A DNA stretch of 64,000 bases from Puniceicoccaceae bacterium 5H (GCA_009772895.1 WOUP01000009.1:1-64000); one strand, 5' to 3'. Positions 18,562 through 27,494 are shown, numbered from the stretch's first letter. The notes: generated by a model from the sequence alone, not told the origin. Program-made: numbers and translations.

Positions 18562-19679
18562 AATGGCTCCCCCTACTCGCCCTTGGCCTGGGCGCCGCCC
18601 ATCTGGCCGGCCAGGCCGTCCCCGCGACGACCGAAGAAGGCTTCGCGGTCCCCCAGCCGGGGCACTCCTTTGACTTTCCGCGCGATCACGGCAGCCACCC
18701 GGATTTCAAGATCGAGTGGTGGTATCTAACCGGACACCTGCGGGCAGACGACACGTGGCGCTTCGGCTATCAGGCGACCTTTTTCCGCTTCGCCGGCCCG
18801 CGCGAACAGGGCCATACGGGCGATCCGCTCTTCGGTCAGGACCACCTGTTTCTGGCCCACTTCGCGCTCTCGGATCTCGAAACGGAAACCTTCTATCAAG
18901 ACTCGCGCCTCGACCGCGAGGGCTGGAACGCCGGAGCCTCCATCGAGCAACTGGACGTGCGCCAAGGCCCCTGGCGGCTCTGGTGGCCAGCGGACGACGC
19001 GGCGTTCCACCTCCTCACGACGGCGCAGCCGGATGTGCAACTGCAACTCGCGCTCACCCCGCAAAAGCCATTGGTGGTCTTCGGTGAAGACGGCACCTCC
19101 CGCAAGGGCGCAGACCCGACCGCGCGCAGCTACTACCTCACTTTCACCCGCTTGGCGACAGAAGGCACAGTGACGCTCGAGGGCCAGCAGCTCGACGTGA
19201 CCGGTCAGAGCTGGATGGACCACGAGATCGCCAGCCGTCAGTTGGGAGCCGAACTGCAGGGGTGGGACTGGACGGCCATCCAGCTCGACGACGGGCGCGA
19301 GATCAAGGCCTACATCCTGCGGCAGGGCGATGGCCGCAAGAGCCCGTTTTCCGCCCTGATGTGGATCGACCCCAGCGGCGGCGTCACCTACCTCGACGCA
19401 GACGACTTTACCTGGCAGCGCACGCGCTGGTGGCAAAGCGAGCGCACCGGCAACCGCTATCCGGTCGAGGTCGAGATCGGTGCTCCGACGCCAGATGGCA
19501 AGACCACGACCCTGCACCTGCGTCCCGCCATGGATGCCCAGGAGATCGTGGACGAGCGCGGCGACAACGTTTATTGGGAGGGTGCCTGCGAGGTGCTGGA
19601 TGCCCGGGGCGAAACGATCGGCCGCGCCTACCTCGAACTCGTCGGCTACGGCGATTCCACCGCCGAGCGGCTGCAGTAG
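18558..19679 (+). CDS. Exported CrtC/AttH-like lipocalin-like hydrolase
   Basis: A 373-residue protein with a signal peptide (LLALGLGAAHLAGQ). The N-terminal half begins with family features PRDHGSHPDFKIEWWYLTGH and FGYQATFFRF, and the C-terminal half has TGQSWMDHEIASRQLG followed by GWDWTAIQLDDGREIKAYIL. These match the CrtC/AttH two-domain lipocalin-like family (carotenoid 1,2-hydratase relatives). AttH-type members are encoded with an AttE ATPase and AttFG permease, exactly the arrangement here, and the ATGA overlap shows tight coupling. No carotenoid genes are nearby, so an envelope-lipid or export-related role is likelier than carotenoid hydration. Confidence 0.88.
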   Translation: MKWLPLLALGLGAAHLAGQAVPATTEEGFAVPQPGHSFDFPRDHGSHPDFKIEWWYLTGHLRADDTWRFGYQATFFRFAGPREQGHTGDPLFGQDHLFLAHFALSDLETETFYQDSRLDREGWNAGASIEQLDVRQGPWRLWWPADDAAFHLLTTAQPDVQLQLALTPQKPLVVFGEDGTSRKGADPTARSYYLTFTRLATEGTVTLEGQQLDVTGQSWMDHEIASRQLGAELQGWDWTAIQLDDGREIKAYILRQGDGRKSPFSALMWIDPSGGVTYLDADDFTWQRTRWWQSERTGNRYPVEVEIGAPTPDGKTTTLHLRPAMDAQEIVDERGDNVYWEGACEVLDARGETIGRAYLELVGYGDSTAERLQ

Positions 19680-19699
19680 CGGCTTTTGGACAACAAGAA

Positions 19700-19727
19700 G
19701 CCCGGCCAGGTGCGTGACTGGCCGGGC
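19700..19727 (-). terminator. Hairpin between convergent AttH-like and RidA genes
   Basis: A perfect 10 bp stem (GCCCGGCCAG / CTGGCCGGGC) with an 8-base loop. On the minus strand it is followed by a T-rich stretch (TTCTTGTTG), which fits a rho-independent terminator for the RidA operon. The plus side has no T run. Confidence 0.65.
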
Positions 19728-19769
19728 GGATGGTGGCGCGAGTAGATACGATTGATCTAGTCTATGAAA

Positions 19770-21278
19770 TCACTCTTCGGGCACCACGGCCTGCACTTCG
19801 AGCTCGACCTTGTAGCCGCCGGGCAACGCAACGATCGGTAGCGTCGTGACGGCCGGCTTGATGTCGCCGAGGTTCTCCTGGAAGAACTTCTCCCAGGTCT
19901 CGAGGTCTTTCTGCATCTGGATCGCGTTCTGGTTGTAGACCAGATAGGCGCGAACGGCGGTGATGTTTTCGCGACTGCCGCCGGCCAGTTCCAAACGGTG
20001 CTCCACGGCCTCCAGCGCGCTGGGCAACTGGGCTTCGAGCGACTCGTCGGGGCTGATGGAGGCGATCGTGCCGCTGAGCCAGAGCATGCGACCGTCCTTG
20101 CTCACGCGGGTGCCGCGGCTGCCCACGACGCCTTGGGTGCCGAGGCCGCCGGCTTCCCCGATCGGCTCACGGATGTCGCCCTCTTCCTTGGCCTCCGGAT
20201 AAGCCGCGTAAAACTCGATGGAGAGATACTGCTTCTTGCCGGTCAGGCCGGGAGCGGACATGAGGGTGCGCGTCGGGCGGTTCGGATTGTCGTCGTTGTT
20301 GAAGAACTCCCCGTAGGCCTTGTTGAAGCTGCTGAAGCTCTTGCCGATCGACGTGCGCGGGTCCGGATAGACGATGGTGCGGACGAAGAACACGTCTTCG
20401 TAGCTCAGGCCGGCTTCCTTCAGCGTCTGGCTCATCTCCTTGAAGATGGAGGTGGTCTGCTGATCGAGGGAGCCGAACATCTGCAGCGCGGGTGGCGCGT
20501 TGGGCATCAGCGGCGCGGGGCGGACCTGCGCGGAGAAGAACAGGTCGGTGTCCGGCGCCGTCGCCTTGCCCGTGCTCATGACCCAGGAGGGGCGCCCGTA
20601 GGACAGCCAGCGCTCGCTGGTCTCCTCCCGGCTCAGGCGGGCGTGGCGCTCGTCAAACCAGCTGCCGTCCTGGAACGGGCCGCGGTCGTCCGGAAAGGCC
20701 ACCACGAACTCGACTTCCACCCGGTAGTCGGGATTGAAGAGGCGGGTGATGCCCACCGACGTGCGGGCCGGGACGTGCGGATTGTGCCAGGTGCCGAAGA
20801 ACTCGGTGAAAGCCTTGTTCCAGCCGGCGAAGTCGGGATCCTCCCCTTCTTCCCCCACGATATAGGCCCGCACATTGACGACGTCGCGCAGGCTCAGGCC
20901 CACTTCGCTGAGGTCGTTCTGCAGCTGGGAAAGGACCTGGCGCGCCTGCGAATAGGTGTCGCCATAGCGGTTGTCGGTGCCCGTGCGGGCGATTTCGCGG
21001 GCCCGCGGGCTGGCGGTGACGCCCCACGTGAAGAAATAGGGCGAGCCGGGCGCGACCTCCACGAGATCGGCGTAAGGCAGATCCGGATTGGTATGCGCGT
21101 CGATGTTGCCGTTCTGGCCGGCGCTCATCCAGCCGAGGATCAGGCGCAACACCACGGCGGCGAGGAAGATGCCCAGGATGATCTTGACCGAGTGGGCCGG
21201 CAGCAGGCGTTTTTCCTTGGGCGCCGCCGCCTCTTTGTGGGCGGCGGACGAAGCGGTATCGGAAGTGTTTACAGACAT
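19770..21278 (-). CDS. Membrane-anchored protein with three tandem RidA domains
   Basis: RidA (YjgF/UK114) proteins hydrolyse reactive imines and enamines made by amino-acid-handling enzymes. This 502-residue protein has a basic N-terminus, one transmembrane helix (VKIILGIFLAAVVLRLILGW, about 31-50) and three RidA domains at about 65-195, 230-362 and 375-500. The positive residues before the helix place the domains in the periplasm. Each repeat keeps the family architecture (LRDVVNVRAYIV, YEDVFFVRTIVY, RENITAVRAYLV). The catalytic-type arginine is present in domains 1 (R172, PARTSVG) and 2 (R337, PTRTLMS) but replaced in domain 3 (V477, PAVTTLP). Usual RidA proteins have one domain of about 130 residues and are cytoplasmic. 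It is last in an operon with amt, cytochrome c and amine oxidase. Confidence 0.85.
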   Translation of the reverse strand: MSVNTSDTASSAAHKEAAAPKEKRLLPAHSVKIILGIFLAAVVLRLILGWMSAGQNGNIDAHTNPDLPYADLVEVAPGSPYFFTWGVTASPRAREIARTGTDNRYGDTYSQARQVLSQLQNDLSEVGLSLRDVVNVRAYIVGEEGEDPDFAGWNKAFTEFFGTWHNPHVPARTSVGITRLFNPDYRVEVEFVVAFPDDRGPFQDGSWFDERHARLSREETSERWLSYGRPSWVMSTGKATAPDTDLFFSAQVRPAPLMPNAPPALQMFGSLDQQTTSIFKEMSQTLKEAGLSYEDVFFVRTIVYPDPRTSIGKSFSSFNKAYGEFFNNDDNPNRPTRTLMSAPGLTGKKQYLSIEFYAAYPEAKEEGDIREPIGEAGGLGTQGVVGSRGTRVSKDGRMLWLSGTIASISPDESLEAQLPSALEAVEHRLELAGGSRENITAVRAYLVYNQNAIQMQKDLETWEKFFQENLGDIKPAVTTLPIVALPGGYKVELEVQAVVPEE

Positions 21279-21284
21279 GGTTCC

Positions 21285-22637
21285 TTATCCTTCCATTGTG
21301 TAGGCTTCCTGGCCGTGTTCGCTCAGGTCGAGGCCCTGCTCCTCTTCTTCCGGCGAGACGCGCACGCCCCAGGTAATGCGGATGAGGAAGAACACGATAA
21401 AGGCGAAGGCGAACGCGAAGATCGCGTAGCTCATGACGCCCACGATCTGGACCAGCAGGTTGGACTTGCCGAAGATACCGACGGCGATCGTGCCCCAGGT
21501 GCCGCAGACACCGTGCACCGAGACGGCACCGACCGGATCGTCCACCTTGAAACGATCGAAGAGCACCACAGCCACGACGACGAGCACGCCACCGATGGCA
21601 CCGACCGCCATGGCACCGTAGGGCATCATGGAGTCCGCCCCGGCGGTCACACTCACCAGACCGGCGAGGATGCCGTTGAGGATCATGGACAGGTCAGGCT
21701 TCTTGACGATCACCTGCGTGGCGATCATGCAGGCCAGGCCGCCCATGGCGCCCGCGAGCGTCGTGTTGACCAGCACCAGGCTGATCATCTCGGGATCGGC
21801 GCTCTTGATAGAGCCGCCGTTAAACCCGAACCAGCCAAACCAGAGCAGAAAGGCCCCGAGGGTCGCCATCGGCATACTGTGGCCGACGATGGGCTTGATG
21901 CCACCGTCCTTGGTGTATTTGCCGAGGCGCGGCCCGAGTTGCAGCACACAGGCGAGCGCGGCGAAGCCACCGAAGGCGTGCACCACGCTGGAGCCCGCGA
22001 AATCGTGAAACTCCTGTCGGGCGAGCCAGCCGCCGGTTTCCCAAGTCCACGAGCCGGCAATGGGATACGCGAGGCCGACCATGAAGACGGTCAGGATCAT
22101 GAACGCACCCAGCTTGATCCGTTCGGCTACTGCCCCCGAAATAATCGTGGCGGCAGTCGCGGCAAACATGGCCTGGAAGAGGAAATCGGTCCAGTAGGTG
22201 TACTCCGAATAGAGCGGCGTCATCAGGTCGTAATAGTCCTTGGAGTGGATCCCGATACCGAAGCCCAACCGCATGAAGCCGTTGAAATCCGTCCCGGGAT
22301 ACATCGTCCTGAACCCGACGAGGGCGTAGAGGACCAGACCGACCGTGATCACGAACACGTTCTTGTAGAGAATGTTGATCGTGTTCTTTTTGCGCGTGAG
22401 ACCTGCCTCGAGCGAAGCAAAGCCCAGGTGCATGATAAAGATCAGCGCGGTGCAGATCAGCACCCACACATTACTGATCGTGAAGAACGAATCGTTGTGC
22501 AGGATGACCTCACGAAAGTCGTCGTAAGTATGCTGATCTATGTAGCGCGTCGCAAAGAGTGAGGAGGAGCTGAGCAGCATGCACAGCCCCACCCCCACCC
22601 GCGTCGCGCGGGTAGAGAAGAATGAAGAGAGGGACAT
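21285..22637 (-). CDS. amt: Ammonium transporter (Amt family)
   Basis: A 450-residue inner-membrane ammonium channel. After a signal-like first helix (VGVGLCMLLSSSSLFA) there are about eleven transmembrane segments. Family motifs include LGFASLEAGLTRKKNTINIL, the DFAGSSVVHAFGG segment with the conserved histidine, LGAFLLWFGWFGFNGGS and VHGVCGTWGTIAVGIF, with the twin-histidine pore positions in VVHAFGG and VHGVCG. The C-terminal tail ends in GLDLSEHGQEAY, typical of Amt regulation by PII. No glnK gene is adjacent, which is unusual. It is separated by 27 bp from the cytochrome c gene and 6 bp from the RidA gene, so the operon is tight. The ATG at 22635-22637 lies in an AAGATGTCC context. Confidence 0.95.
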   Translation of the reverse strand: MSLSSFFSTRATRVGVGLCMLLSSSSLFATRYIDQHTYDDFREVILHNDSFFTISNVWVLICTALIFIMHLGFASLEAGLTRKKNTINILYKNVFVITVGLVLYALVGFRTMYPGTDFNGFMRLGFGIGIHSKDYYDLMTPLYSEYTYWTDFLFQAMFAATAATIISGAVAERIKLGAFMILTVFMVGLAYPIAGSWTWETGGWLARQEFHDFAGSSVVHAFGGFAALACVLQLGPRLGKYTKDGGIKPIVGHSMPMATLGAFLLWFGWFGFNGGSIKSADPEMISLVLVNTTLAGAMGGLACMIATQVIVKKPDLSMILNGILAGLVSVTAGADSMMPYGAMAVGAIGGVLVVVAVVLFDRFKVDDPVGAVSVHGVCGTWGTIAVGIFGKSNLLVQIVGVMSYAIFAFAFAFIVFFLIRITWGVRVSPEEEEQGLDLSEHGQEAYTMEG

Positions 22638-22664
22638 CTTGTGGTTACAGGTTGAGCCGTTACA

Positions 22665-23234
22665 TCAGGACTCGGGCTTCTCCTGAAAGCTGAAGAGGTA
22701 GGCGACAATCGAGTCGATCACCTCGGGTTCGAGCATGGCTTCCCAGGCCGGCATGCCGCCGTCGGGATAGCCCTTGCGAATGATATGGGCCACGCCGCTC
22801 GGGCCTTCGCCATAATGCCAGACCGGGTCGAAAAGGTTGCTCGGGGCATCGCCCTCGGTGCTCGGGCCCCCGTGGCAGGAAAGGCAATACATGTTGTACT
22901 GGCCCTCCCCGTTTTCGACGACCTCGGGCATACCCGCCAGCTTGTAATAGTAGCCGTCGGAGCCGGTCTCCGTTTGCGCGCCACCACCCTCTTGCTTGTC
23001 GTCGGAGCTGGCGGCGAGGGCCTTGAGGTCCATCTGGCCCCCGGCATGGCCTTGTCGGGCCCAAGTCAGGTATTTGCCGGTATTGGGATCGGACTGCCCC
23101 AAAGGAGAAACCTGCGGGGGAGCCGCGATCGAGAGCATGACCTGGGTGCATAGCGCGAAGCCCGCGATCGCGAGCCAGACGCGCCAGCTTTGCCAGGGAG
23201 CCTGTTTCAAGTATGCGTGATGATGGTGGGACAT
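22665..23234 (-). CDS. Membrane-anchored monohaem cytochrome c
   Basis: A 189-residue c-type cytochrome with a single haem motif CLSCH (in MYCLSCHGGPSTEG) and an N-terminal transmembrane anchor (WRVWLAIAGFALCTQVML). GGMPAWEAML could supply the axial methionine. A His-rich N-terminus (MSHHHH) is notable. I chose the ATG at 23232-23234 over a TTG at 23250-23252 because it starts the hydrophilic tail directly before the anchor and lies in an AAGATGTCC context. It is 19 bp from the amine oxidase and 27 bp from amt. It could accept electrons from the neighbouring flavoenzyme; that is inference. Confidence 0.9.
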   Translation of the reverse strand: MSHHHHAYLKQAPWQSWRVWLAIAGFALCTQVMLSIAAPPQVSPLGQSDPNTGKYLTWARQGHAGGQMDLKALAASSDDKQEGGGAQTETGSDGYYYKLAGMPEVVENGEGQYNMYCLSCHGGPSTEGDAPSNLFDPVWHYGEGPSGVAHIIRKGYPDGGMPAWEAMLEPEVIDSIVAYLFSFQEKPES

Positions 23235-23253
23235 CTTCGGGACGGGATTCAAT

Positions 23254-24822
23254 TTAAGCTGCTTGCACGCGGTCGTAGATCTTCTTGACCGTCAGGCGCG
23301 CGGACTCGAAGGCGCCGGCCTGCCAACCGCCGAGGTGGCTGGCCCAGCTGGCCGCGATGTAGGTTTCCTGCTCCGGCTTGAGCAGCAGCGGGTAAAAGGT
23401 CTTGATCATGGCCGGCGGGAAGTGGGCCAGACAGCCTTCGATGTGTGGCGTCGTGGCCCAGCTGAACGCGATGGCGTTGTCGAATTCCTTGCGGTACTGC
23501 GGGTGGACCTTCTCGCCGTTCTTGAGCGCAAACTCGATCCGGTCTTCCGGCTTGGTACGGCTCAGTTCGTCGGACTTCGGGCCGTAAATGTAGTAGCCGA
23601 CCATCACGCCCTTTTTCCCGAGGAAGCCGGTGCTGGGATAAAAGAGCTCGCCCGTGGGCAGGTTCGTCCAGCTGACCCCGCCGAAGATGCGATCGTCTTC
23701 CTCCCAGAAGCGGCGCTTGAACTGGAGGCCGATCTTCGCGCTGTTCTGGAAGGGCACGATGTTGAGCGTATTCTTCAGCATCGGAGAGAAGTCGTTCGGC
23801 AGCTTGCGCAGGATCGTCGGCGGGATGGTGACGATGCCGTAGTCGCCGGTGAGGGTCTTTTCTTCGCCATCCTGTTCGTAGACGACACGGATCCCCGGGT
23901 TGGCGTGACGAAATTCTTTTACGCGGGCACCCAGGATTAATTTATCACTCACATGTTTAGCCAGCGCCTGTGCAATATTATCCATTCCACCCACCGGTGT
24001 ATACATTTGAGCTTGGTATTCGTACTCATTTGCCCGGTGGAAAAATTTCCAGACTTCCGACTGAAGTAGTTCGTCGAAGCGATAGGTCTCGCCCAGCTCA
24101 CCCTCCTGGGTGCCGCCGCCCGGCCACACCTTGAAGCCCCGGCGCTCGCTGCCCGTATAGCGGTAGCCACGGCTGAGGTCGCCTTCGTAGGTCAGGAAGT
24201 CGAGCAGACGCTCCTTGTCCTCGGCCGTCAGCGGCTCATCCAGCTTGTCCTGGTCGACGACCTTGGCGAGCAATTCGGCCACCTGACCACGCAAGTCGGC
24301 CTTGGCCTCTCGGATACGCATCCGCTTGCCACTCAAGGGCCCAAGACCATCCCCTTCGGTATAGAGGAAGGCGTTTTCGTTGAAGTTGACAAACGGGTGA
24401 ATGTCGACGCCCAGCTCGCGGCAATAGTCGATCGTCACGTGCCACTGCGGGAAGCGCGTCGGGCCCGGATTCAGGAACTGACCTTCATCGAATTGGCAGA
24501 CCTGGCGGAAGCCATTGGTCTCTTCGACTACATCGCCCTTCCGGATCGTCATGCAGCGGCCGCCAGCCTTGGCACGCGGCTCGAGAATCACGCTGTCGAT
24601 TCCGAGCTTCTCAAGCTCATAAGCCGCTGTCATACCGGCAATTCCACCACCGAGGATGATGACCTTCTTGCGCTTGCTGGAGTCGACCGGAGTCAGGCCA
24701 TTGAGCGGGACTCCCTGGCCACTGGCTCGCGACATCAGCCCCAGCGCCGTCAGGCCAGCCAGGGCACCGCCGCCGAGGCGCATTACGAACTCGCGTCGCG
24801 TCAGGGGAGTGGGAACAGACAT
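23254..24822 (-). CDS. Tat-exported flavin amine oxidase family protein
   Basis: A 522-residue flavoenzyme of the monoamine oxidase family, which oxidises amines or amino acids to imines, which hydrolyse to aldehydes or keto acids and ammonia. The N-terminus has a twin-arginine signal (TRREFVMRLGGGALAGLTAL), so the folded FAD protein should be exported. Residues 50-75 hold the Rossmann FAD loop VIILGGGIAGMTAAYELEKLG. EPRAKAGGRCMTIR is the GGR motif, and YIAASWASHLGGWQAGAFESA is the C-terminal FAD motif. The ATG at 24820-24822 begins the Tat peptide; an ATG further upstream is unlikely. It is first in an operon with cytochrome c, amt and the triple-RidA gene. Confidence 0.9.
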   Translation of the reverse strand: MSVPTPLTRREFVMRLGGGALAGLTALGLMSRASGQGVPLNGLTPVDSSKRKKVIILGGGIAGMTAAYELEKLGIDSVILEPRAKAGGRCMTIRKGDVVEETNGFRQVCQFDEGQFLNPGPTRFPQWHVTIDYCRELGVDIHPFVNFNENAFLYTEGDGLGPLSGKRMRIREAKADLRGQVAELLAKVVDQDKLDEPLTAEDKERLLDFLTYEGDLSRGYRYTGSERRGFKVWPGGGTQEGELGETYRFDELLQSEVWKFFHRANEYEYQAQMYTPVGGMDNIAQALAKHVSDKLILGARVKEFRHANPGIRVVYEQDGEEKTLTGDYGIVTIPPTILRKLPNDFSPMLKNTLNIVPFQNSAKIGLQFKRRFWEEDDRIFGGVSWTNLPTGELFYPSTGFLGKKGVMVGYYIYGPKSDELSRTKPEDRIEFALKNGEKVHPQYRKEFDNAIAFSWATTPHIEGCLAHFPPAMIKTFYPLLLKPEQETYIAASWASHLGGWQAGAFESARLTVKKIYDRVQAA

Positions 24823-25022
24823 AAAAATATAGCAGAAGTTGGTTGTAATACAGTTGCGGCCACGCAGCCGCGTTCGGGACAGAAACCCCTGCAGCGGGAA
24901 GGGTGCCAAAAACCGCTCAGGGCGATTTCCTCAACAAATACTCAACATTAGCGACTCAACTGGCACTGCCTCTGCTCAAAGCTTGGACGATCAAATTGAT
25001 CTCTCCAATAACACCAGAAAAG

Positions 25023-26165
25023 ATGTCCACCAATTCTACAAACTTCCGTCTTCCGCAGTGGCTCCGGGTAAGCAGCCTGTTGGCCTCCCTCGCAGTGATG
25101 GCCGCTCCGGCCTTCGCCCAACACGAGATCGACAGCGACGCCGAGCGCAGCCCGATTGTTATTTCCGGCAATGAGAACGCCTTTGGCTACTCTCAGATGG
25201 CCCAGATGGCCATTATGCAGAAGCTGCAGGGCGCCAACCGCTACCCGCGCCAGGAAGCCGTAGACCTCCAGAACGCGATCGCCGCGCGTGAAGACGTGCC
25301 GGCCAACTACGTCCTCCAATCGCCGGGCAGCGGCCCGATTCTCGTCATGACCGCCCTCGCCTTCGCGGAACCGGGCAAGAACGTCGTGACGGTGGAGCCG
25401 GGCTACACCCAGCTGACGAATGCCTTTCAGGAGCACGGCGGCGAAGTCAAGAAGGTGCCGCTCAACGACGACCTTCAGTACGACCTCGACGCGATCAAGG
25501 ATGCGATGGATGAGAACACCGCAGTCGTCTACATCTGTAACCCGAACAATCCGACGGGTACGATTGTGGATCCGGTCAAGCTCACCCAGTTCATCATGAG
25601 CGCGCCGAAGGATGTGTTGATCTTCGTTGACGAAGCCTATCTCGAGCTCGCCCCCGGCGGCCTGGAAAAGAACTCCATGGTCAAGCTGGTCAAGCAGCGC
25701 AAGAACCTGATCATCGCCCGCACCTTCTCCAAGGTCTTCGGCATGGCCGGTCTGCGCATCGGCTACGGTATCTCCCAGCCCGAAACGCTCGAAAAGCTGA
25801 AGGCCTACTACATGGGCGGCCCGTCCATCCTCAGCACCGTGGCGGCCACTGCCGCCCTGCAGGACCAGGACTTCTTCGACTTCAGCGTCGAAAGCTACCA
25901 CAACGTCCGCTCGATGGTGAAGGACCGCCTCGACGAGCTCGGCCTCGAGTATGCTGAGCCCAACGGCAGCTTTATCTTCATCCACACCGGTGTGCCGATC
26001 GACGAGCTGCAGGCCCGCATGGCCGAAGAGCAAATCCAGATCGGTCGTCCGTTCCCGCCCATGCTCGACTGGGCCCGGGTGAGTATCGGCACCGAAGAGG
26101 AAATGCAGGTGTTCCTCGAGACCTTCGAAAAGGTCATGAAGGAATACGGCAAGATAGCGGCGTAA
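25023..26165 (+). CDS. Exported HisC-like PLP aminotransferase, copy 1
   Basis: A class I/II fold PLP enzyme of 380 residues. It has a Sec-type signal peptide (VSSLLASLAVMAAPAFAQ, residues 16-33) with no twin arginine, so it should act in the periplasm, which is unusual for this family. Catalytic features are intact: the PLP lysine K237 in RTFSKVFGMAGLR, aspartate 203 in IFVDEAYL, the CNPNNPTGT loop and the C-terminal carboxylate-binding arginine region DWARVSIGT. It resembles histidinol-phosphate aminotransferase, but the substrate is unknown. It is divergently transcribed from the amine-oxidase operon and is about 75-80% identical to the next gene. The ATG has an AAGATGTCC context. Confidence 0.9.
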   Translation: MSTNSTNFRLPQWLRVSSLLASLAVMAAPAFAQHEIDSDAERSPIVISGNENAFGYSQMAQMAIMQKLQGANRYPRQEAVDLQNAIAAREDVPANYVLQSPGSGPILVMTALAFAEPGKNVVTVEPGYTQLTNAFQEHGGEVKKVPLNDDLQYDLDAIKDAMDENTAVVYICNPNNPTGTIVDPVKLTQFIMSAPKDVLIFVDEAYLELAPGGLEKNSMVKLVKQRKNLIIARTFSKVFGMAGLRIGYGISQPETLEKLKAYYMGGPSILSTVAATAALQDQDFFDFSVESYHNVRSMVKDRLDELGLEYAEPNGSFIFIHTGVPIDELQARMAEEQIQIGRPFPPMLDWARVSIGTEEEMQVFLETFEKVMKEYGKIAA

Positions 26166-26185
26166 TCGCTCTTTCCTTTCATTGC

Positions 26186-26221
26186 CAGGCGCGCGCGGAT
26201 CACCGCTCGCGCCTGTTTTTT
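26186..26221 (+). terminator. Rho-independent terminator after aminotransferase copy 1
   Basis: A 13 bp stem with one mismatch (CAGGCGCGCGCGG / CCGCTCGCGCCTG) and a 4-base loop, followed by six T residues, 20 bases after the stop codon. Confidence 0.85.
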
Positions 26222-26294
26222 AGGGGCAATGTGCGACCGGCCCCGCCGGTTCGATGCGCTTGCTCTGGCTCAACTCAACCAACCACCAAAAAAG

Positions 26295-27437
26295 ATGTCC
26301 CGTCTCTCATCGCATCCTCGTCTCCTCCGTTGGCTCCGTCCCGCGAGCCTTCTCGCCGCTCTTGCTTTGGTGTCCGCTCCTGCCTTCGCGCAGCATGAGA
26401 TCGACAGCGAGGCGGAACGCGGCCCGATCTCGCTCCACATGAACGAGAACGCTTTCGGCTACTCTCAGATGGCCCAGATGGCCATCATGCAGAAGCTGCA
26501 AGGCGGTAACCGCTACGCCCGCCAGGAAGCCGTCGACCTCCAGAATGCGCTCGCCGCGCGCGAAGACGTGCCGGCCAACTACATCATCCAGACCGATGGC
26601 AGTGGCCCGGTGCTGCTCATGACCGCGATGGCCTTTGCGGCGCCCGACAAGAACGTCGTGACCGTCACGCCTGGCTATAAACAGTTGACCGATGCCTTCG
26701 CTCAACAGGGTGGTGAAATCAAAACCGTGCCGCTCAACGACACATACGCCATCGATCTGCCCGCCATGAAGGACGCGATCGACGAAAACACGGCGGTGGT
26801 CTACATCTGCAACCCCAACAATCCCACGGGCACGATGGCCAAGCCGGTGGAGTTGACCCAGTTCATCCTCGGCGCGCCGAAGGATGTATTGATCTTCGTC
26901 GACGAGGCGTATCTCGACCTCGCCCCGGGCGGCGTCGAAAAGAACTCGATGGTCAAGCTCGTCAAGCAACGCAAGAACCTGATCGTCTCCCGCACCTTTT
27001 CCAAGGCCTGGGGACTCGCCGGTCTGCGTGTAGGCTATGGTATCGCCCAGCCCGAAACGCTCGAAAAGCTCAAGCCCTACTACATGGGCGGCCCGTCGAT
27101 CCTCAGCACTGTGGCCGCCACGGCAGCCCTGCAGGACAAGGACTTCTACAACTACAGCATCGAAAGCTACAACCATGTGCGCGAAATGATGAAGCAGCGC
27201 TTTGACGCGATGGGCCTCGAATACGCCGAGCCCAACGGCAGCTTTATCTTCGTCCACACCGGCGTGCCGATCGAAGAGCTCCAGCCGCGCATGGCCGAAG
27301 AGCAGATCCTGATCGGTCGCCCCTTCCCGCCCATGATGGATTGGGCGCGCATCAGCATCAGCACCGAAGAAGACATGGAGGTCTTCTTCGAAGTCTTCGA
27401 ACGCGTGATGAAAGACTACGGCAAGGTTGCCGCCTAG
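26295..27437 (+). CDS. Exported HisC-like PLP aminotransferase, copy 2
   Basis: A 380-residue paralogue of the preceding gene, aligning to it without visible gaps and with most active-site blocks identical. It carries its own Sec signal (PASLLAALALVSAPAFAQ), the PLP lysine K237 in RTFSKAWGLAGLR, CNPNNPTGT, IFVDEAYLDL and DWARISIST. The start region differs between the copies (GNENAFGY in copy 1, MNENAFGY here), so the substrate pocket may have diverged. It has its own leader and terminator, so it may be expressed separately. I chose the ATG at 26295 because the signal peptide starts there; a GTG or TTG upstream would add 22 residues. Activity and substrate are unknown. Confidence 0.9.
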   Translation: MSRLSSHPRLLRWLRPASLLAALALVSAPAFAQHEIDSEAERGPISLHMNENAFGYSQMAQMAIMQKLQGGNRYARQEAVDLQNALAAREDVPANYIIQTDGSGPVLLMTAMAFAAPDKNVVTVTPGYKQLTDAFAQQGGEIKTVPLNDTYAIDLPAMKDAIDENTAVVYICNPNNPTGTMAKPVELTQFILGAPKDVLIFVDEAYLDLAPGGVEKNSMVKLVKQRKNLIVSRTFSKAWGLAGLRVGYGIAQPETLEKLKPYYMGGPSILSTVAATAALQDKDFYNYSIESYNHVREMMKQRFDAMGLEYAEPNGSFIFVHTGVPIEELQPRMAEEQILIGRPFPPMMDWARISISTEEDMEVFFEVFERVMKDYGKVAA

Positions 27438-27494
27438 CTCCACGCGACCGCTTTTCTTGTTCATAGCACTAAGGCAAAAGTGTCAGTTGTCAGG

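Noticed and set aside
19998-22562. An 854-codon plus-strand open frame
   Set aside because: Antisense to the triple-RidA and amt genes, with His/Arg/Asp-rich composition and no motif.
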